DNA of 64,000 nucleotides from Fremontodendron californicum (GCA_030761205.1 JAULJL010000047.1:1619501-1683500); one strand, 5' to 3'. Numbered from the stretch's first letter, positions 1 through 17,178 are shown. The notes: generated by a model not told the origin, from the letters alone. Numbers and translations: made by a program.

Positions 1-212
1 TTTGTGTTTGTGTATTTTTTTGTATCATAACCGTATTTAAAGTGTTTTAAATTTATAAAAAATTTGACGTGTTAATAATTTGTGTTATATAGATTTTGAC
101 ATGTTCGTATATTTGTGTCGTGTCCGTATTTTTTTTCTTTCTTTTCGTGTCATGTTTTAATTTTTTTTTTGTGTCGTGTTCGTGTAGTGTCAAATATTAA
201 CCGGTTTAAGCT
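1..212. repeat. Partial GTGTCGTGTTCGTGT-type repeat (family D)
   Basis: Rich in GTGTCGTGTTCGTGT-like words. It matches the complete family-D element at 31798-32014 (shared phrases around 'aatttgtgttatatagatt' and 'gacatgttcgtat'). It is cut by the window edge, so its ends and TSD cannot be checked. Confidence 0.6.
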
Positions 213-733
213 ATCAGGTTATGGCATGAAGATAAAGATTTAGTTATATAGCAGACTATTTGCATTTTAATAATGAAAGTTGGGCAACAAATCTTGCATA
301 CATGTAAAATGCTGATATAATATGATAAGTGAAAAATGAAAAAATTTCGCTGACCGCGATAGTATTTATTACATCCACAACTACAATAAATGTGATGCGA
401 TCGAAAACATATCCAAACCAGTTTAAATCCCTGATCATAACCATTTTAATATATATATATATATATATATATGAACATGTGTGTTTTTTCTTGGATATAA
501 AAATGTAGGTTGATGAATACTAATATAAGAATGTATTGACTTCATTTATATATCCTGCACATGAATCACATTCAAGTTTTTCCATAAGGGAAAATGATTT
601 AAATTGATTCAACTTCTTCATCTTGGATCAATAAGCAAGAAATCTCTGAGTCTTTTCTTTCTTTCTTTCTTTCTTTCATTCTTTTTTTTTTTTTTCTCTT
701 CAGAAAGTGTTTGTTAACTGCTAAGAACAAACA
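213..733. other. GDH2 upstream region
   Basis: AT-rich sequence before the GDH2 start codon. It holds a (TA)n microsatellite at about 448-472 and a TTTC-type pyrimidine repeat at about 656-676 followed by a T tract, probably the leader or core promoter. I see no convincing TATA box. The piece at 340-440 resembles the degenerate 'tgcgatcg...' repeat seen again near 48.1 and 56.9-57.5 kb. Confidence 0.4.
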
Positions 734-5510
<4,777 letters not shown>

Positions 5511-5536
<26 letters not shown>

Positions 5537-5590
5537 AAGAGTTGCTATGCTTGTTCTTAGAGATTGGGAAGCATAAAAGAGTTGCTATGC
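5511..5590 (+). repeat. 40-bp tandem duplication across the GDH2 stop codon
   Basis: The unit 5511-5550 is repeated at 5551-5590 with three differences. The first copy carries the last codons (VLRGWEA) and the TAA stop; the second lies in the 3' UTR and is not translated. Confidence 0.92.
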
Positions 5591-5689
5591 TTTGGGTTTG
5601 AATAAAGATGGTTGTTCATTAATGTGGGCTTCAAATGAAAGTTTTGTCATTTGTATTTGTTGCTTTAATGTTGAATTCTACTTTAGTAC

Positions 5690-6144
5690 TAAGAGTGTAA
5701 ACGAAATAAAATATCTATGCTCGTAAGATGCTCAAGTTAAGCTCGAAAAAAACTCAAATTCGACTCGATCATTGTCAAACCAAGCTTGAACTCGAATAAC
5801 TCAAGCTATTGAATGATCCAAATTCGAATATCCTAATGCTTGGCAAACTTAATCGAGCTTTTTTATTTTCAATATATATATTTTTATTTTTTATTAGTAT
5901 TGAAAAATCTCAATTAAACTCAAAACACAAATAATTGAGTTTAAAATAGAACATGAAAATCAAGCTCATTTTTTACTAGATAAACAAGCTTAATCAAGCG
6001 AGCTCGAGAAGTTCGATTTTTATCTCAAATCGAACTCGAGCTTTAAAAGTGAAACTCGATCAAACTCGAACCAAACTTCAAGCCTCGAATTTCGAGTTGA
6101 GCTCGAACTTCTTACAACTTGAAATCGACTTGATTACACCCCTA
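5690..6144. mobile_element. hAT-like non-autonomous element, CTCGA-rich (family C)
   Basis: Begins TAAGAGTGTAAAC and ends GATTACACCCCTA, and is full of inverted 'tcgagctcgaac' words. The flanks TTTAGTAC and CTTAGTAC form an 8-bp TSD with one mismatch. It lies between the 3' ends of GDH2 and GAR1. Related degenerate pieces occur at 8596-8775 and about 61365-61760. Confidence 0.75.
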
Positions 6145-6426
6145 CTTAGTACAAGCAATTAACAAATTATAAACCTCGCAATTTTGAACACGACACGAGA
6201 AAGATGACTAAAACACGACATGACAAATAACACAAACACAACATGAATACAATCTAGCATGAATCCTATTCAAAATTAATAGCAACCAAATATGAAATAA
6301 ATATATCTCCAATGAACACAACAGTCACAATTAAAGCTTGGCATCAAATTTTCAAAGTTGTATCCCCATGACATCCTAAAGGGATAGCAGCAAAGGGCAT
6401 TGGTAATGTTACAAAATGTTATTGCT

Positions 6427-8326
6427 CTAAAACCTCCCTCTGCCTCTAAATCCACCACCACGGCCGCCACCCCTAGGACCACCTCTGCCACCTCTTGGGG
6501 CACCCCTTCCACGAAATCCACCACCGCCACGAAATCCACCACCTCCACGGCCGCCACCTCTGCCTCCTCCACGACCACCTCTTGCACCAGCTGGTGCCTG
6601 TCCCCTACAACATTACACAATATGATATTATAATTTTTCTGAATCATAGGGGAAATTCAAACTAAATAGACAGAATGCATGATAACTCCTAAGTAGATGA
6701 TAAATGATTCCAATACATAATGCTAAACATCAGGGAAAAAAAGGAGTAGCAATTGACAACAAACCAAATATGCAAACTTCAGCAGATACCAATGACCTAT
6801 GTTACTCGGACTTGGATGTGAGTGTCGGATACAGGTATGTTCAAATTTTTCTAAGTTTTCCATGTATTTGAAGGATCCTTGAAGGGTCATGTCCCCATAC
6901 CCATGTCCGGATATGTGTCGGACATAAATACTTCAAGAAAAATGAAGAGTCGGAGTAACATAGCCAATGACACATCAAAATTTATAAATTAAATCAAAGC
7001 ATATAAGATATTAGAGCACATCATCTCCAAAAAACTCCTGGACACAATCATCTCCTATGTTACTCGGACTCAGGTGTGAGTGTCGGATTCGGGTATGTGT
7101 CCGACACGAGTATGTTCAAAATTTTCTAAGTTTTCCATGTACTTGGAGGTTCCTTGTAGGGTCATGTCCGGATATGTGTCGGACACGGATACTTCAAGAA
7201 AAATGAAGAGTTTGGAGTAACATAGCCAATGACACATAAAAATTTATAAATTAAATCAAAGCATATAAGATATTAGAGCACATCATCTCAAAACAACTCC
7301 TGGACACAATCATCAATCCTATAAATCGAATCAAAACAGTTTTGGGATATGGAATATAAGGATAGCAAACATACTTTGGTTGTGAAAGAAATCTTGCGAG
7401 AGGCAAAAGCTTGCCCGGATCGATATAGAACTTATCACCCGGGGCATACGATGTTGCCACAATACCTTCTAACATTTTGACTGAAAAATACTGCAACAAG
7501 AAGCAAAGTAAGTAAACAAACTCACCTAAAGTCCAAACTTTTGGCAGACAATAATTCAAACTAGCAATAAAACTCACAGATTCATTGATGGGACCAAAGA
7601 TTTCATCAACTTTCCCAATCTGGGTCTTGTTTTGCAGATAAATATTAGCATTAAAGAAAGGTATTTTCTCATTGGTAAGCTTTGTCACTGCATCACCCTC
7701 ACAACCATGAACAAATGAAGATACCTCTGCATATAAATAACAAAAAGAGAAAGTCAAGTTAATATCTTTTATTACTAATAAAAAAATTAGAATATAAGGT
7801 AAATAAAATAATTTCGTATTGGCATTTTTCTTTAACTACATTTTAGCTTCATTAAAGACCTGAAAAATACTGAGATAATGCAAGAAATATTGTTTATTAA
7901 AGAAAAATAGAGAAAACCCATAATGAGAAACGATTTTTTTAGCTTTTCTTTGCATCAAATTCGCTTCTTTTATAATTAACTTTCATTTTCTCAGCATCCA
8001 ACAAGAAATAAAACACAGAGATAATACAAAGAAGAAGAAAAAAAAGTTTCTACTTACTCCTCATTGCATCAAAATGGTTTCTTTTTTTATTTTCTTTCAC
8101 TTTATTAGCATCCAAACAAACAAAAAAACCAAACACAGGTACCAGAAAGAAAAACAAAAAACTAACCCACTACTTCAGCAGGAGGTCCTTCATCACGGAA
8201 CCCACCGCCACCACGTCCTCCACCGCGACCAAAGCCTCCTCGGCCACCTCCTCTCCCTCGACCACCGTCCCTACCGCCCCTGAAACCTCCACCCCTGAAA
8301 CCTCCGCCGCCTCTAGGTGGTCGCAT
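6427..8326 (-). CDS. GAR1: H/ACA ribonucleoprotein complex subunit GAR1
   Basis: GAR1 is a core protein of H/ACA snoRNPs, which pseudouridylate rRNA and snRNA in the nucleolus together with dyskerin/CBF5, NOP10 and NHP2. Exons on the minus strand: 8326-8167, 7726-7578, 7490-7375 and 6604-6427; all introns are GT..AG and the product is 200 aa. Residues 1-47 form an RGG/GGF-rich GAR domain starting MRPPRGGGGFRGG. The central Gar1 core (about 53-142) includes EVSSFVHGCEGDAV, the segment NIYLQNKTQIGKVDEIFGP and KFYIDPGKLLPLARF. A second GAR domain ends GGFRGRGRF. Both RGG ends are usual for eukaryotic GAR1. Intron 3 holds a tandem duplication carrying two MITE-A copies. Promoter motifs typical of plant ribosome-biogenesis genes lie just upstream. 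Confidence 0.95.
6797..6963 (-). mobile_element. MITE-A copy, GAR1 intron 3
   Basis: Begins CTATGTTACTCGGACTTGG and ends GGAGTAACATAG. The perfect TSD CCAATGAC lies at 6789-6796 and 6964-6971. Confidence 0.9.
7055..7225 (-). mobile_element. MITE-A copy, GAR1 intron 3
   Basis: The second copy of the duplicated unit, with both ends present (CTATGTTACTCGGACTC and GGAGTAACATAG). Confidence 0.85.
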
Positions 8327-8432
8327 GGTTTTTCCTTTATTTTTTTTTCTTTTTCTGTTTTGCTTCTCTGAGCTGAGGCTTTCAAGGGTTTTTCTTAAAG
8401 GGTTTATACTTGAACAAGTGAAATACAGGAAG

Positions 8433-8440
8433 TAGGGTTT
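8433..8440 (-). promoter_or_regulatory. Telo-box upstream of GAR1
   Basis: TAGGGTTT on the plus strand reads AAACCCTA on the GAR1 strand, 107 nt before the ATG. Telo-boxes are frequent near the start sites of plant ribosomal and nucleolar protein genes. The match is exact; function is inferred. Confidence 0.6.
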
Positions 8441-8505
8441 TGAAGTTATCTTTGGAGACTAAATTACTATAATATCCCTTACGTTTTTGTTAATTCAGAG
8501 ATGGT

Positions 8506-8513
8506 AATGGGCC
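8506..8513 (-). promoter_or_regulatory. Site II-like motif upstream of GAR1
   Basis: AATGGGCC (GGCCCATT on the gene strand) lies about 70 bp further upstream than the telo-box. Site II plus telo-box is a known pairing in plant translation-machinery genes, bound by TCP-class factors. Confidence 0.5.
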
Positions 8514-8595
8514 TTGACGCCTAGTTTGGTTCTTGGATTGGACCGTTCAAAAGCCCAGACATTGGGTTTATCAGCTAAAAGCCTTCTTCTCATTT

Positions 8596-9119
8596 AAGTA
8601 GGTGTAAATAAATCAAGTTACTCGTGAGTTATGATTTATTGGACTCAACTTGATAAATATTAGATTCATTGTTGAGTTGAGTTCGAGCTTGAATTACTCG
8701 AATAATATGTCGAGTCGAGTTTGAGTATTTCAATATTTGATTAGAGAGATTCGCGAGCTTAATCGAGTCTTTAATTTATTTTTAAAAGATTTTGCTAACA
8801 AGTGCTTTAAAGATATTCTTTAAGGTTGCTATATATAGTAATATCTTCATTCAATGTATTGAAAATGATGAATAAAGTTGTCAACTATTATATTTAATAC
8901 AATATTATTACTATAAATAGTATTAATTAATCTTAAAGAGTGCCTAAAGATAGACCTGGTAATTTGGACACGATACGATTATATGATACAAACATGACAC
9001 GGGAAAAATAACTAAACACGTGTCCGACGCATATCCGGACATAAGAATGGAGATATGACCCACCAAGGATTCTCCAAATACATAGAAAAACTAAAAAAAA
9101 AAATGAACATATCCGTGTC
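8596..9119. other. Repeat remnants upstream of GAR1
   Basis: 8596-8775 is a CTCGAG-rich remnant of family C. 8954-9014 begins 'tagacctggtaattt', a left end like family D. 9015-9119 is the left part of a MITE-A copy (gtgtccgacgcatatccgg). No gene was seen. Confidence 0.5.
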
Positions 9120-9701
9120 TAGGGGTGTTATTCGGTTAATTCGGTTAATAATCGAACCGAATTACTATTAACCGAATTACCGAATTTATTTTTTCATTAA
9201 CCGTTAACCGAACCGAAATGTTAAAACGGTTAATTAACCTAACGGAAATTATTTCGGTTAATTCGGTCGGTTTTCAAATTAACCGAAATACTTACCTAAT
9301 TTATTTTGCAACTTATTTTAATACATGATTTTATATCCAAATAATCTATCCAACCAACCAAAATCCAAAAACAAATCATAATAAAACTATTATAAAATCC
9401 AAACATCAAACATACTAAACAACTAAACATACTAAACAACTAAACATACAAGATTTACTATAGTTCGGTTAATTCGTGTAATTCGGTTATTTTCGCTTAA
9501 CCGAACCAAATTAACTAATAACCGAAATATTCCAAAAGCATTAACCGTTAACCGAATTGAACTTTGTTCGGTTAACCGATTAACTGAACCGAAAAAAATT
9601 TCGGAAAATTAATTCGGTTAAACCCGAATAGTGAACATCCCTATTCGTGTCGAATACATACTCATATCTGACACTCACATCCGAATCCGAATGACATAAG
9701 T
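9015..9701 (+). mobile_element. MITE-A copy interrupted by a fold-back hAT-like element
   Basis: MITE-A sequence runs from about 9015 to 9119 and resumes at 9644 to end near 'cgaatgacataag'. The left terminus is missing. The break falls exactly at the TSD of the element at 9120-9643. Confidence 0.8.
9120..9643 (+). mobile_element. hAT-like fold-back element, CGGTTAA-rich (family B), 524 bp
   Basis: Begins TAGGGGTGTTATTCGGTT and ends GTGAACATCCCTA. The flanks TCCGTGTC (9112-9119) and TTCGTGTC (9644-9651) form an 8-bp TSD with one mismatch. Both halves carry inverted 'ttcggttaattcggttaa' blocks. It has the same length as the copy at 54427-54950. It has no coding capacity. Confidence 0.9.
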
Positions 9702-10181
9702 TCTAAGGCTTCATGGTTCTATTCTTATTTGGTTTTGCCTATGTCCTTTTTAGTATCAAACTACATCATAAGTTTGGCTTAGTTTGTTTGGTTTGGTACT
9801 TGTGATGGAGATTAAAATGCTAGAAAATATATTGTATGAACTCACAGTATCACTCATTTACAATGGAAATAAAACCACCTGAAAAAAAGGCAAACATCAA
9901 TTTGATTGTTGGACACTTAGTGAGTGTTTCTATGAGTTATTGGCTTATTGTTAAAATAAGTTCTTTTGTAGCATAATGCAAGTTTTATTTCTTGGTCTTT
10001 AATGAACCCAAGATGGCCTTTTTTTAGTGGCTTTTTTGGTTTGTTAGCAATACTAGTTTCATGAATGCCAATTTGGCCTTTAAAGCTGCAAAGGAGATCA
10101 GGATTCTTTAAGGAGACATAGCCATGTTGTGAGAGTGCAAAACTATCATGACCATAATACTTGTAGTCTTGTGGATACTGG

Positions 10182-10364
10182 TTATGTTATACGAATTTTT
10201 TATTTTACTTAAAGTACGCATATCCGATATTTGTGTTCTACACATATTCGGATATGGGTATGAGGGTATGATATTCCTAATATATATAAAAACTTTTAAA
10301 AAAATTAAATATACTCATATCGAACACATATCCGTATATAACACTTATCTCGAATTCGGATATA
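10182..10364 (+). mobile_element. Old MITE-A copy
   Basis: A diverged element (TTATGTTATACGA ... TTCGGATATA) that still has a perfect 8-bp TSD GATACTGG at 10174-10181 and 10365-10372. Confidence 0.75.
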
Positions 10365-10441
10365 GATACTGGATGGTATAACACAAGTGATACCAAATTT
10401 TAATGAGGGGTAAAGGAATTCAGTGTTTATGGAAATTTATA

Positions 10442-12150
10442 CCTAATATATTAAAACTATCCCTAAGACACCAGACAGCAACAGCTGTCTTTTTTTTTTT
10501 TTTTTTTATAATTATTTATCAGTTTTAAGGACAATTATAAAATGAGTTACTCAATTGAAAATAATTATAATTTTTGTTATTATAATAGATAATTATTAAC
10601 ACAGAAATATATATATATATTTTTTAGCTTTTGTGATTTGATTCGTTTTTTTTCAGATTTGGATAATATGGATTCGGATATTGAATTTACTATATTCATC
10701 GGATTCGAAGCGGATTCGAATATGAATCCTTAGATATCCGTCATTTGAATTCGTTTTAATTTTGGTCCATACAATATCAGATATCTAAATCCCTTATCCG
10801 CTCTAGTTATATATTTAAAACTATAGTTGTCTTCTTCTTTTTTCCGTTATAAAAAAATAACAAAATGGATTAATCAATTAAAAATATTTATAACTTTTTG
10901 TTATTATAATAAATAATTATTAAAAAAAAAACATAGATTTTGTAGCTTTTGTTATTCGATCAGTTTTTCTCGAATTAAGATATCACGGATTTGGATAATT
11001 TGCGGATTAGGATATTGAATTTACTATCCTCATCGGATTCGGATATGAACCTTTGGATATCTGTTATCCAAATCCGCTTTAATTTTGGTTTGAATAGTGT
11101 TGGATATCCAAATCTGTTATCCGCTCCATTTACATATTTAGTTCTTATTTAATTTTATACTTTTATTTTTTTTAATGATTTAATAAATTCGAATTTTAGC
11201 GGATTCGGATATCCGATGGATATTGCTCTTTAAATCGGATATGAATTCGGATAATAAGATGATAATAAACAGATCCAAATTTCGGATATATTAAAACTAT
11301 CCCTAAGGCACCAGACAGCAACAGCTGTCTTCTTCTTCTTCTTCTTCTTCTTTTTTTTTTTTTTCTTTTTTTCCTTTTCAGTTTTAAGGATAATTACGAA
11401 ATGGGTTACTCAATTGAAAATAATTATAATTTTTTTTATTATAAAAAATACAAATATATATTTTTTAGCTTTTGTGATTCGATTCGTTTTTTTAAGATAT
11501 TACAGATTCGGATATTGAATTTACTATACTCATCGGTATCGAAGCGGATTCGAATATGAACCCTTAGATATCCGTCATCCGAATTCGCTTTAATTTTGAT
11601 CCAAATAATATTAGATATCAGATATCCGAATCCGTTATCTGCTCCAGTTATATATTTAAAACTATAGCTGTCTTTTTTTTTTCTTTATAAAAAAATAACA
11701 AAATAGATTAATCAATTAAAAATATTTATAATTTTTTGTTATTATAATAAATAATTATTAAAATAATAAATAAAATTTTGTACCTTTTTGTGATTCGATT
11801 TGTTTTTCTCGAATTAAGATATTACGGATTCAGATAATTTGCGGATTAGGATATTGAATTTACTATCCTCATTGGATTCGGAACAGATGCGGATATGAAC
11901 CCTTGGATATCCGTTATCAGAATCCACTTTAATTTTGGTTTGGATAGTGTCAGATATCCGAATCCGTTATTCGCTCCATTTACATATTTAGTTCTTATTT
12001 AATTTTATATTTTTATTTTTTTTAAATGATTTAATAAATCTGAATTTTAGCGGATTCGGATATCCGGTAGATATTGTTCTTTAAATCGGATGTGAATTCG
12101 GATAGTAAGATGATAATAAACATATCCAAATTTTGGATAAATTAAGCAAA
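10442..12150. repeat. Tandem duplication of about 842 bp, GGATATCCGAAT-rich
   Basis: The unit start 'atattaaaactatcccta' at about 10445 recurs at about 11287, and both units end near 'gatgataataaaca' (11262 and 12109). Each unit also holds an internal repeat of 'ttcggatattgaatttacta' blocks. No coding sequence or transposon ends were recognised. Confidence 0.85.
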
Positions 12151-13120
12151 TTCAGATTGGGGTATTTAAAAAATTACAGATATCCGATCCTGACAAAATT
12201 TTTTTGGAAGAATTATAAAATTAACTAATAAACCAAAAATATTTTGATATTTTTTGATAAATGTGTAATTAAGAGAGAATTAAAAAAAGTAAACCAATTA
12301 ACTAAAATTATTTATTATCTACTATTATTATAATAAATAATTATTAATAAGGAAATAGAAATAAATTTATGTGAAAATAAGATTTTGCAATTTTTTATCT
12401 TTTGAGGAAAAAAAAATACCAACAGGGATAATTGATCGATTTGGACTCCCACAACCGAAGAAAGTAAAACATGATTGGTAAAAAAACTGTCTTAAATTTT
12501 ATTTTTTAATGAATTTATCATTTGATTTTAAAAAAATTAAAATTTATAGTTTTATTTTTTATTTAAAATTGATTTAATAATAATAAAAATTTATTTGTGA
12601 GAAAGATGCAATTTAAAATATTTAATTTCTATGTTAAAAAATATAATCATTTTAATATGTAAATATATATTAAAATATTAAAAAATATTTAAATAAATAA
12701 TTACTAATTAATATCGACCCTAACGTAGCGGGAAAAATATTCTAGTTGTAATTAAAAAGTACCCATAATGACTTGAAGAAAATTGGTTTTCTTTTGACTT
12801 TCCTTGTGTCAGCTGAAATGCATGTTATATTGTAGAGATAATGTTGAATACTACAGCAGGGATATTTTGAGTTGTCAAATCGAGTAGTTGAAAGGATTTA
12901 AAAAAAAAAAAATTATGCTTCTTTATGCAATAATACTTTAGTATGTTTGCATATCCGAGTCTTTAATTCAGTTGATTAGTGCATATTTTTTTGTTCAAAG
13001 AACAATGTTCGATTTCTTTTTTCCAAATTATATATATAAAAAAATAAGCTTTAGTATGCTTGTTCATGACCAAAATAATGCAAAGATTAGTCTTGCATTA
13101 TAATTTTTCATATATTTTCC
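12151..13120. other. AT-rich intergenic sequence
   Basis: Long A/T runs and simple stretches, with no credible coding exon or recognised repeat end. The phrase 'gtctttaattcagttgatta' near 12960 could be a decayed SINE A-box region, but nothing else supports it. Confidence 0.4.
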
Positions 13121-13292
13121 TTATGTTATCCGAATTTGGAGTAAATATAAGATACGATTATGTGTTCGACACGAATATGATGATTTTTTTTAAAAAAAAA
13201 TTCATATATTTGGAGGATCATACCCCATATTCATATTCTAATATGTGCCATATACGAGTATTTAAAAAAAAATAAAGAGTTCGGATAACATA
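13121..13292 (-). mobile_element. Diverged MITE-A copy
   Basis: Begins TTATGTTATCCGAATTTGG and ends TTCGGATAACATA. The internal 'atatttggaggatcatacc' block is conserved. No clear TSD. Confidence 0.7.
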
Positions 13293-13346
13293 ATTAGTTT
13301 TCCTACCTTTTAAAAGTTAACTTATACCCCATTTGATTCTCATGCA

Positions 13347-14024
13347 TAGGGGTGTTCATTCGGTTAATTCGGTTAATAACCGAACCGAATTACCCAAAAC
13401 CGAATTAACCGAATTTTTTTTCCAATTAACCGTTAACCGAACCGAATAATTAATTCGGTTAATTAACCGAACCGAAATTATTTCGGTTAATTCGGTCGAT
13501 TTCCGAATTAACCGAAATAAATAAAAAATTTATTTTGCTAACATATTTTTTTACATGATTTTGTATCCAAATTATCCATCCAAGTCCAACCAATCAAAAT
13601 CCAAAAGCAAAGCATATTATAAAATCCAAATATGAAACAAACACAGCTAAAAAAAATGATAAAACATGAACATTACATAGTCTCAAAGACTCAAAAATAT
13701 ATCTAAATTAATATATAAATTAATTTTTAGTTTTTAATATATAAATTAAATAGGAAAGGTTATTAGGGTTTTTAGTTTTTAATATATAAATTAATTTAAA
13801 AAATATATATATCTAAACTCATAAAATCTTGTTGTTTTAAGCATTTCGGTTAATTCGTGTAATTCGGTTATTTTCGCTTAACCGAACCGAATTAACCGAA
13901 AACCGAAATTTCTCAAAACCATTAACCGTTAACCGAACCGAATTTTATTCGGTTAACCGATTAACCGAACCGAATTAAAATTCGGTCGGTTAATTCAGTT
14001 AAAACCGAATTATGCACACCCCTA
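13347..14024 (+). mobile_element. hAT-like fold-back element (family B), 678 bp
   Basis: Ends TAGGGGTGTTCATTCGG and ATGCACACCCCTA. The perfect 8-bp TSD CTCATGCA lies at 13339-13346 and 14025-14032. The same inverted CGGTTAA blocks occur as in the 524-bp copies, with a different AT-rich centre. Confidence 0.92.
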
Positions 14025-14109
14025 CTCATGCATGCAAGCAGTTGATCTTGGTGGCTTGCTAAAACTCATCCTTCTAAGACTCAGAGTCATGTGTTTGCAG
14101 CCTGTTCAT

Positions 14110-14887
14110 ATTTTAGTTTCGATTTATAAATGTTGAGATTCGAATCTTAAACTTATTAAATGTCACAAGAATCGAAATCAATCGAAACTTGATTGACTAC
14201 TTTTTCAATTGATTTTTTTTTTTTATATATATATATATATAATCAAGAAAAAAAAAAGCCTTGATTTTTTTTGTCTGATTAAGGCCTTAGCCCAATCCAA
14301 AACCAAACCCATTAAATTAAACTAAATCAAAAGTGTACTATGTTTGAAGGGGTCCCAACTCCGAAGCCCAAAAGAAAAACAAAGCCCACAATCAAACAAA
14401 GTAAAAAACTTTCAATATATATTGTTTAGATAGATTTTCAGCAGGTACAATTAGATCGCATTTGAATATGAGTTTTAATGGTTTCGATTGGTTCGATCTA
14501 ACTTGAGTTATTATGTATATATTAAAAAAATAAAATTTTTATTTAAATTTAATTATAAAAAATATAATATTAATAAAAAAAATTTTAATTTATTATTATT
14601 ATTATAATAAACAATGATTCAGATCGACAATTCGGATTCGGAAACAAAAAATTAGCATAACAAGATGAAAATATTTTGAAAAGAAATATTCTGATCCGGA
14701 AGTGGAGCCGTGGATTGCATTTGACTCACAGTTTTCTACCCAAAACAAATCAAATCTCTCTCTCTCTCTCAAATAAAAAAGTGTTTTTTTTTTTTTTTTT
14801 TTATGTGTATGTATTCTTATTTCTTAAACCCCACCCAGCCATGGCTCTTGGGTTTTTGGCGCCTACCCCTTCTTCACGGCCCACGCC
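14110..14887. other. ECT upstream region
   Basis: A SINE-like remnant (14120-14210, 'gagattcgaatctt' on the plus strand), a (TA)n tract near 14224, and GCCCA-type words (about 14289, 14368, 14391) as often found in plant promoters. CT repeats near 14757 and a T tract near 14786 precede the TATA-like site. No gene was seen. Confidence 0.4.
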
Positions 14888-14897
14888 TTTAAATATA
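14888..14897 (+). promoter_or_regulatory. Possible TATA element of the ECT gene
   Basis: TTTAAATATA lies 112 nt before the ATG in otherwise pyrimidine-rich leader sequence. The position is plausible for a core promoter, but there is no transcript evidence. Confidence 0.4.
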
Positions 14898-14999
14898 CTT
14901 TTTTATTTCTAGGGTTAATTTTCTTTTCCTCCTTCTTCTTCTTCTCACTCTATATTTCTTACTTTCTCTCTCTAAATCTACACCCTTTGATCATTAATC

Positions 15000-17146
15000 A
15001 TGGCCACCTCTGATCGTATCCTTGCTAACTTTATTTATTTATTTTTTTTGGGATAATCCTTGCTAACTTTACTCCTCTGGGTATGCTTTGTTTTTGTAGA
15101 TTTGTAGATAAATATTTTTTTCTTCTCTTTTTTTTATTGGTTTTTAGTATTTTCTTTGTAGTTCTTAAGGATTTGCCCTAGCTCATTCCTATATTTTTTG
15201 GCATAATATTTAATGGGTATTTGATTTTTTTATGGGTTTTAATGAGGTTTATTAAAAGTTTTTTTTTTTTCCTATTGGTTAATGCAAAATTTCATTTTTT
15301 ATGGATCTGGGGTTTGATGGTTTTTGAAGTTCATGAATTTTTTTTTTTCCTTTTTAAATTGATTGATTTTTAATTTATATACTTTTAGCTCAAATTTTTC
15401 ATCTATTATATATTTGGATGATAGTTTTGGAAGCTTATGAATTTGAATGTGCTTTTACCTTTAGATCTTTGATTGTTACTATTTGTATATATAGATAAAT
15501 TTATAGGGTGGTTTATGTGATATTGATAGCTTTGAAGTTATGGTTTTGTTTGTTGCTTAAAGTGATATGCTTTGGATATGTTTGATCTTTTGTAGAGTTT
15601 AAAATTTTTAAATTCTTGGTTTTTTTTTTTATCCTTTACTTGTATAATCACAGAAGTTGCAGATTCAATGGAGAACTTGTCTCTGGATTCACAGGCCAAG
15701 ACCAAAAAAGTTCTTGAGCCTGTCAAGAAGGTAGTACTTAGATTATGAGATGCTCATTTCATGTTATTCTCCTCTATGTTACTCCAATTCTTCATATTCC
15801 TTAAAGTACTCGTGTTTGACACCCGTGTCCGACATATTCGAACATGGGTATGGGATACGATTCTCCAAAATATATGAAAAAATTGAGGATACCCGTGTCT
15901 GACACATACCTGTATCCGACACTTACCCCTGAGTCCGATTACCATAGCTTGTCCTTATAAGATGGAGACATGATTAATTGTTAACTTGTCAATTTGCTTT
16001 TGGATCTACACTGGTTACACGTTTAGGCTGAGTATTGTATTTGATAAGCTTAATGTCTTTTGACAGGATTTTTACAGTGATAATGGCTCTTACATGTACC
16101 CTCAGAGTTATGGTTATATGCAATATGGAGCGTATTCTATGCCCGGTTCACCGCATCCTGCTATGGGACACGATGTTCAGTTACATGCGGTGCAAGAATA
16201 CTATTATCCGAAAAATCCTTATTACCAACCACCGATGCAAACTAGTCAAGCCAATGCTTTTCAAGTGGAGGTTCCAAGTGCAGCTGATCAAGCTTCCTTA
16301 TCCATTGAAACAAATAAAGGAAATTTGAGCTCTGTTGCAAGTGGTGGAGGTTTGACTGGTAATAATGGATCTGGGTCATTGAAATCAACTTTCAAGAGCT
16401 CCTCTCTAAATCCCAATGCTTTCTATAAAAGAGGAGGCTTGCCAACAGGTATTCTATCTCAAGGTTATCAGGATCCAAGATTTAGCTATGATGGGATTCA
16501 GTCACCAATTCCTTGGTTAGATATGTCGATGCCTTGTAATGGGCAATCCGAACATACTGCAAATAATGGGTTTTCATATACGAACAACCTTTCGTCTGAC
16601 AGGAATCAGAACATTCATCCCTTCCCTCAAGTCATGGTATGTTCAAACTGCTTCGTTATTTAGATTGATCCCTGCTTTATAGATATCTGAATTCTAACCC
16701 ACACAAATGCACGAACACAGATACACAGTCGCATAAGTATATTGATAGGTCTACTTAGTGTTGTTTAGGCGTGCGCCTACGCTTTGCGCCTTAGCTCTAG
16801 ATAACAAAAGCGCCTCAGACCCTTTCGGGCGAGGCTCATTTGATAAGGCGCACGCCTGGTGCGTCTAGGCGCGCTTTTTTGTAAGATGATAGGCATAAAA
16901 AAACCCGCCTAATTGAAGTTCTCTTTAATTTCTTTTATTTTAACTTTTTTCATTTAATGTACCTTTACTAGTAAGAAAGGAGATAATATCAAACTCTTAA
17001 CTTCTCAATATTTGAGTATTCAATAACAGACATGGGACCATAAGGAAATCATGCATATTGGGCAACAATTTTTTTTGCATGTTTTGTAGATTAACTGGAC
17101 CACTCTTTAGAGTTTATTATCATAATTATATATTTTAAACTTATTT

Positions 17147-17178
<32 letters not shown>

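Larger units (their letters stand above)
6797..7312. repeat. Tandem duplication: MITE-A plus 90 bp of intron
   Basis: Two units, each a MITE-A copy followed by the same intron stretch ('agcatataagatattagagc' and neighbours): 6797-7054 and 7055-7312. The units differ by a few substitutions and small indels. Confidence 0.9.

Noticed and set aside
6276..6647. Val/Glu/Ala-rich and Ser/Thr-rich ORFs on both strands
   Set aside because: Frame shadows of the Gly/Arg-rich last exon of GAR1.
8074..8385. ORFs rich in His/Leu or Glu/Val
   Set aside because: Shadows of GAR1 exon 1 in other frames.
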